DNA of 7,256 bases from Actinomycetota bacterium. Lineage in GTDB: Bacteria > Actinomycetota > Acidimicrobiia > Acidimicrobiales > BP-101. The position numbers were made by a program, and so were the translations under genes. Positions 5,510-7,256 of the stretch are shown here, piece after piece (position 1 is the first letter of the stretch; each line of letters begins with the position of its first letter). Location of the stretch: positions 1 through 7,256 of the forward strand of contig JAUTXA010000285.1 in NCBI GenBank assembly GCA_030838265.1, in the 5' to 3' direction. Under the pieces are notes generated by a model. It saw nothing but the letters and a program-made list of their open reading frames with translations, made no database searches and was not told where the DNA came from.

Positions 5510-6691
5510 TCAGCGCGCCGCTGGGGCTTCCTTCGGGTGCGGCATGCAGTACTCGTCGTACTCGGCGATGACGATCTCACCGGCGTTGGGTCCGCACGCC
5601 GGGCACTCGGGGTCGCGATGCACCTTGAAGGTGCGGAACGACTCTTCGAGGGCGTCGTAGGCCAGCAGCCGCCCGATGAGGGGATCACCGAGGCCGAGGA
5701 GGACCTTGATCGTCTCCATGGCCTGAATGGAGCCGATGATGCCGGGCAGCACGCCGAGCACGCCGGCCTCGGCGCAGCTCGGGGCCAGCTCGGCGGGAGG
5801 CGGCTCGGGGATCATGCAGCGGTAGCAGGGTCCGTCGTAGGGGGCGAAGACGGTGGCCTGGCCCTCGAAGCGGAAGATCGACCCGTGTACCACTGGGATG
5901 CGCTTGAGCAGCGAGGCGTCGTTCACGAGGTACCGGGTGGGGAAGTTGTCGGTGCCGTCGAGGATGACGTCGTAGCCGTCGATGATGTCGAGCACGTTGT
6001 CGGCGCCGAGACGGACGTCGTAGGTCACCACGTTCACATCGGGATTGAGCAGCGTCAGGGTCTTCTTGGCCGAGTCCACCTTGCGCTCGCCGATGCGGTC
6101 GAGGTTGTGCAGGATCTGGCGTTGCAGGTTCGACTCGTCGACGACATCCATGTCGATGATGCCGAGGGTGCCCACGCCGGCCGCCGCCAGGTAGAGGGCA
6201 GCGGGTGAGCCGAGGCCACCGGCCCCGAGCAGGAGCACCTTGCTGTCGAGCAGCTTCTGCTGGCCGGCCACGTCGACCTCGGGCAGCAGCAGGTGGCGCT
6301 GGTACCGGTTGCGCTGGTCGGGGGTCAGGGTCTGGGGGGCCCGCCAGTCGCGGCCCTCGTTCTTCCACTTGTTGAACCCGCCGGCCACCGACACCACGTC
6401 GCTGTAGCCGAGATCCTCGAGGCTGGCGGCCGCGAAGGCCGAGCGGGTGCCGCCGGCGCAGTACACGATGACCGGCGCCGTCTTGTCGAGGATCTTGCCC
6501 TCGACCTGAGACTCGAGGTGGCCGCGGGGGATGTGCACGGCACCAGGGATGGCGCCCTGCTCGTACTCGTCGGCTTCGCGGACGTCGAGGACGGTGGCGC
6601 CGGGTCGGGCGATGGCCTCGGCGGCCCGGGCCGTATCGACCTCGGTGATGCGGGCCTTGGCCTGGCTGAGGAGATCCTTGAACGTGGGCAC
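5510..6691 (-). CDS. moeB: Rhodanese-MoeB/ThiF fusion: sulfur-carrier protein adenylyltransferase
   Basis: A 393-residue cytosolic protein with an N-terminal rhodanese domain (about 14-118) and a C-terminal E1-like adenylyltransferase (about 123-375). The rhodanese keeps its catalytic cysteine, C78, in the loop CAGGTRS, with LDVREADEYEQGAIPGA (35-51) ahead of it. The E1 domain has the ATP loop GAGGLGS (156-162), DMDVVDESNLQRQ (180-192), GTDNFPTRY (246-254), a C306 in SCAEAGVLG at the usual E1 cysteine position, and zinc pairs C289/C292 and C363/C366. It adenylates, and probably helps thiolate, the C-terminal Gly-Gly of sulfur carriers such as MoaD or ThiS. MOCS3 and MoeZ carry rhodanese at the C-terminus, so the domain order is reversed. 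The GTG start at 6691-6689 precedes the conserved N-terminus; AGAAGG lies 13 nt upstream, rather far. MoaD versus ThiS or CysO as partner cannot be told. Confidence 0.92.
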   Translation of the reverse strand: MPTFKDLLSQAKARITEVDTARAAEAIARPGATVLDVREADEYEQGAIPGAVHIPRGHLESQVEGKILDKTAPVIVYCAGGTRSAFAAASLEDLGYSDVVSVAGGFNKWKNEGRDWRAPQTLTPDQRNRYQRHLLLPEVDVAGQQKLLDSKVLLLGAGGLGSPAALYLAAAGVGTLGIIDMDVVDESNLQRQILHNLDRIGERKVDSAKKTLTLLNPDVNVVTYDVRLGADNVLDIIDGYDVILDGTDNFPTRYLVNDASLLKRIPVVHGSIFRFEGQATVFAPYDGPCYRCMIPEPPPAELAPSCAEAGVLGVLPGIIGSIQAMETIKVLLGLGDPLIGRLLAYDALEESFRTFKVHRDPECPACGPNAGEIVIAEYDEYCMPHPKEAPAAR

Positions 6692-6743
6692 TGGAAAGTC
6701 ACGACCTTCTGGACGGGCGCGGACGAACTCTTCTCAGGGTGAA

Positions 6744-6749
6744 ACCTTA
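6744..6749 (-). promoter_or_regulatory. Possible -10 element for the rhodanese-MoeB gene
   Basis: Minus-strand TAAGGT matches TAnnnT and lies 52 nt upstream of the GTG start, in the 119-bp divergent region 6692-6810. No convincing -35 is seen, so this is weak. Confidence 0.2.
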
Positions 6750-6796
6750 CCAACCAGGTCGACATTCCCACGATCGTCTCCGGCCGGCCGCCCACC

Positions 6797-6802
6797 TACG
6801 CT
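6797..6802 (+). promoter_or_regulatory. Probable -10 element giving a leaderless nitroreductase transcript
   Basis: TACGCT matches TAnnnT and ends 8 nt before the GTG at 6811, so transcription would begin at or next to the start codon. Leaderless messages are common in Actinobacteria, and no Shine-Dalgarno precedes this GTG. No well-spaced -35 is apparent. Confidence 0.35.
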
Positions 6803-6810
6803 GCCGCTGA

Positions 6811-7256
6811 GTGGATTTCCAAGACCTCGTCCGCCGCCGGCGCATGGTGCGCAACTTCGACCCCGCGCCCCTTCCCCTCGAGGTCGTCGACCGCCTCCTC
6901 GAGAACGCCCTCCACGCGCCGTCCGCCGGCTTCAGCCAGGGCTGGGCGTTCCTGGTGCTGACTGAGGACGACGATCGGCAGAGGTTCTGGTCGAGCGCCA
7001 GCCCCGACGGCGGGCCGGCCGGTCCGCGGTGGTCGGGCATCGCCAATGCTCCCGTCGTCATCGTTCCCCTCTCCCACAAGGCGGCCTACCTCGACCGCTA
7101 CGCCGAGGCCGACAAGGGCTGGACCGACCGCGACGAGGCCCACTGGCCGGTCCCCTACTGGGACATCGACACCGGCTTCGCCTCGTTGCTGATGCTGCTC
7201 ACCGCCGTTGACGAGGGCCTCGGTGCCCTCTTCTTCGGCATCATGCCGCCGCGCAT
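6811..7256 (+). CDS. Nitroreductase-family flavoprotein (3' end cut by window)
   Basis: The frame opens at GTG 6811 and stays open for 148 codons plus two bases to the window edge, so the C-terminus is missing. The N-terminus has the arginine-rich FMN-binding stretch VRRRRMVRNFDPAPLP (7-22), then APSAGFSQGWAFLVL (36-50), the family's cofactor and dimer motif. A later segment, VPYWDIDTGFASLLMLLTAV (114-133), followed by DEGLGALFFGIM (134-145), matches the helix and strand seen in actinobacterial nitroreductase-like proteins of about 200 residues. Such enzymes are FMN-dependent NAD(P)H oxidoreductases; the substrate is not predictable. The upstream GTG is preferred over ATG at residue 12 because the latter would cut the FMN-binding arginines. 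The gene is divergent from the rhodanese-MoeB gene and seems unrelated to the glycan locus. Confidence 0.85.
   Translation, partial: MDFQDLVRRRRMVRNFDPAPLPLEVVDRLLENALHAPSAGFSQGWAFLVLTEDDDRQRFWSSASPDGGPAGPRWSGIANAPVVIVPLSHKAAYLDRYAEADKGWTDRDEAHWPVPYWDIDTGFASLLMLLTAVDEGLGALFFGIMPPR

Noticed and set aside
5537..6208. Plus-strand open frame of 223 codons antisense to the rhodanese-MoeB gene
   Set aside because: No recognisable motif, and it lies opposite a gene with complete catalytic and zinc motifs.
5510..6691. Rhodanese-MoeB as the sulfur supplier for sulfoquinovose
   Set aside because: UDP-sulfoquinovose synthase is known to use sulfite, not a persulfide or thiocarboxylate. The gene is also in a separate, convergent unit, so proximity is probably chance.

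Overview
The window is GC-rich and densely coded, with frequent GTG starts and 1-4 nt gene overlaps. These traits and the protein styles suggest a high-GC actinobacterium, possibly of the Acidimicrobiia. That placement is an inference: no rRNA or marker gene is present.

Left part (1-4065, minus strand): four genes are read leftward as one tight operon. In transcription order they are a UDP-sulfoquinovose synthase (sqdB/SQD1/agl3 family), an NAD-dependent sugar-nucleotide epimerase/dehydratase, a DUF2304-like membrane domain fused to a GT2 polyprenyl-phosphate-sugar-synthase-like glycosyltransferase, and a multi-pass GT-C-type glycosyltransferase cut by the window edge. Each of the three junctions is a 4-nt GTGA overlap, so the next gene's GTG start shares bases with the previous gene's TGA stop.

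Middle (4066-5506): a 100-bp divergent intergenic region, then a plus-strand polytopic MOP/Wzx-like flippase. Together with the operon this reads as a cell-envelope glycan locus. UDP-sulfoquinovose and another nucleotide sugar would be made in the cytosol, a sugar loaded on a polyprenyl phosphate carrier by the GT2 enzyme, a lipid-linked sugar or glycan moved across the membrane by the flippase, and the sugar transferred outside by the GT-C enzyme. The individual family calls are well supported; the assembled pathway is a hypothesis.

Right part (5510-7256): a minus-strand rhodanese-MoeB/ThiF fusion (sulfur-carrier adenylyltransferase) converges on the flippase with only 3 nt between the stop codons. 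It is followed by a divergent, probably leaderless nitroreductase-family gene cut by the right edge. These two look like housekeeping or accessory neighbours rather than part of the glycan locus.

No rRNA, tRNA, CRISPR array, insertion sequence, or gene-free stretch over 300 bases was seen. Both edge genes are incomplete only because the window ends.
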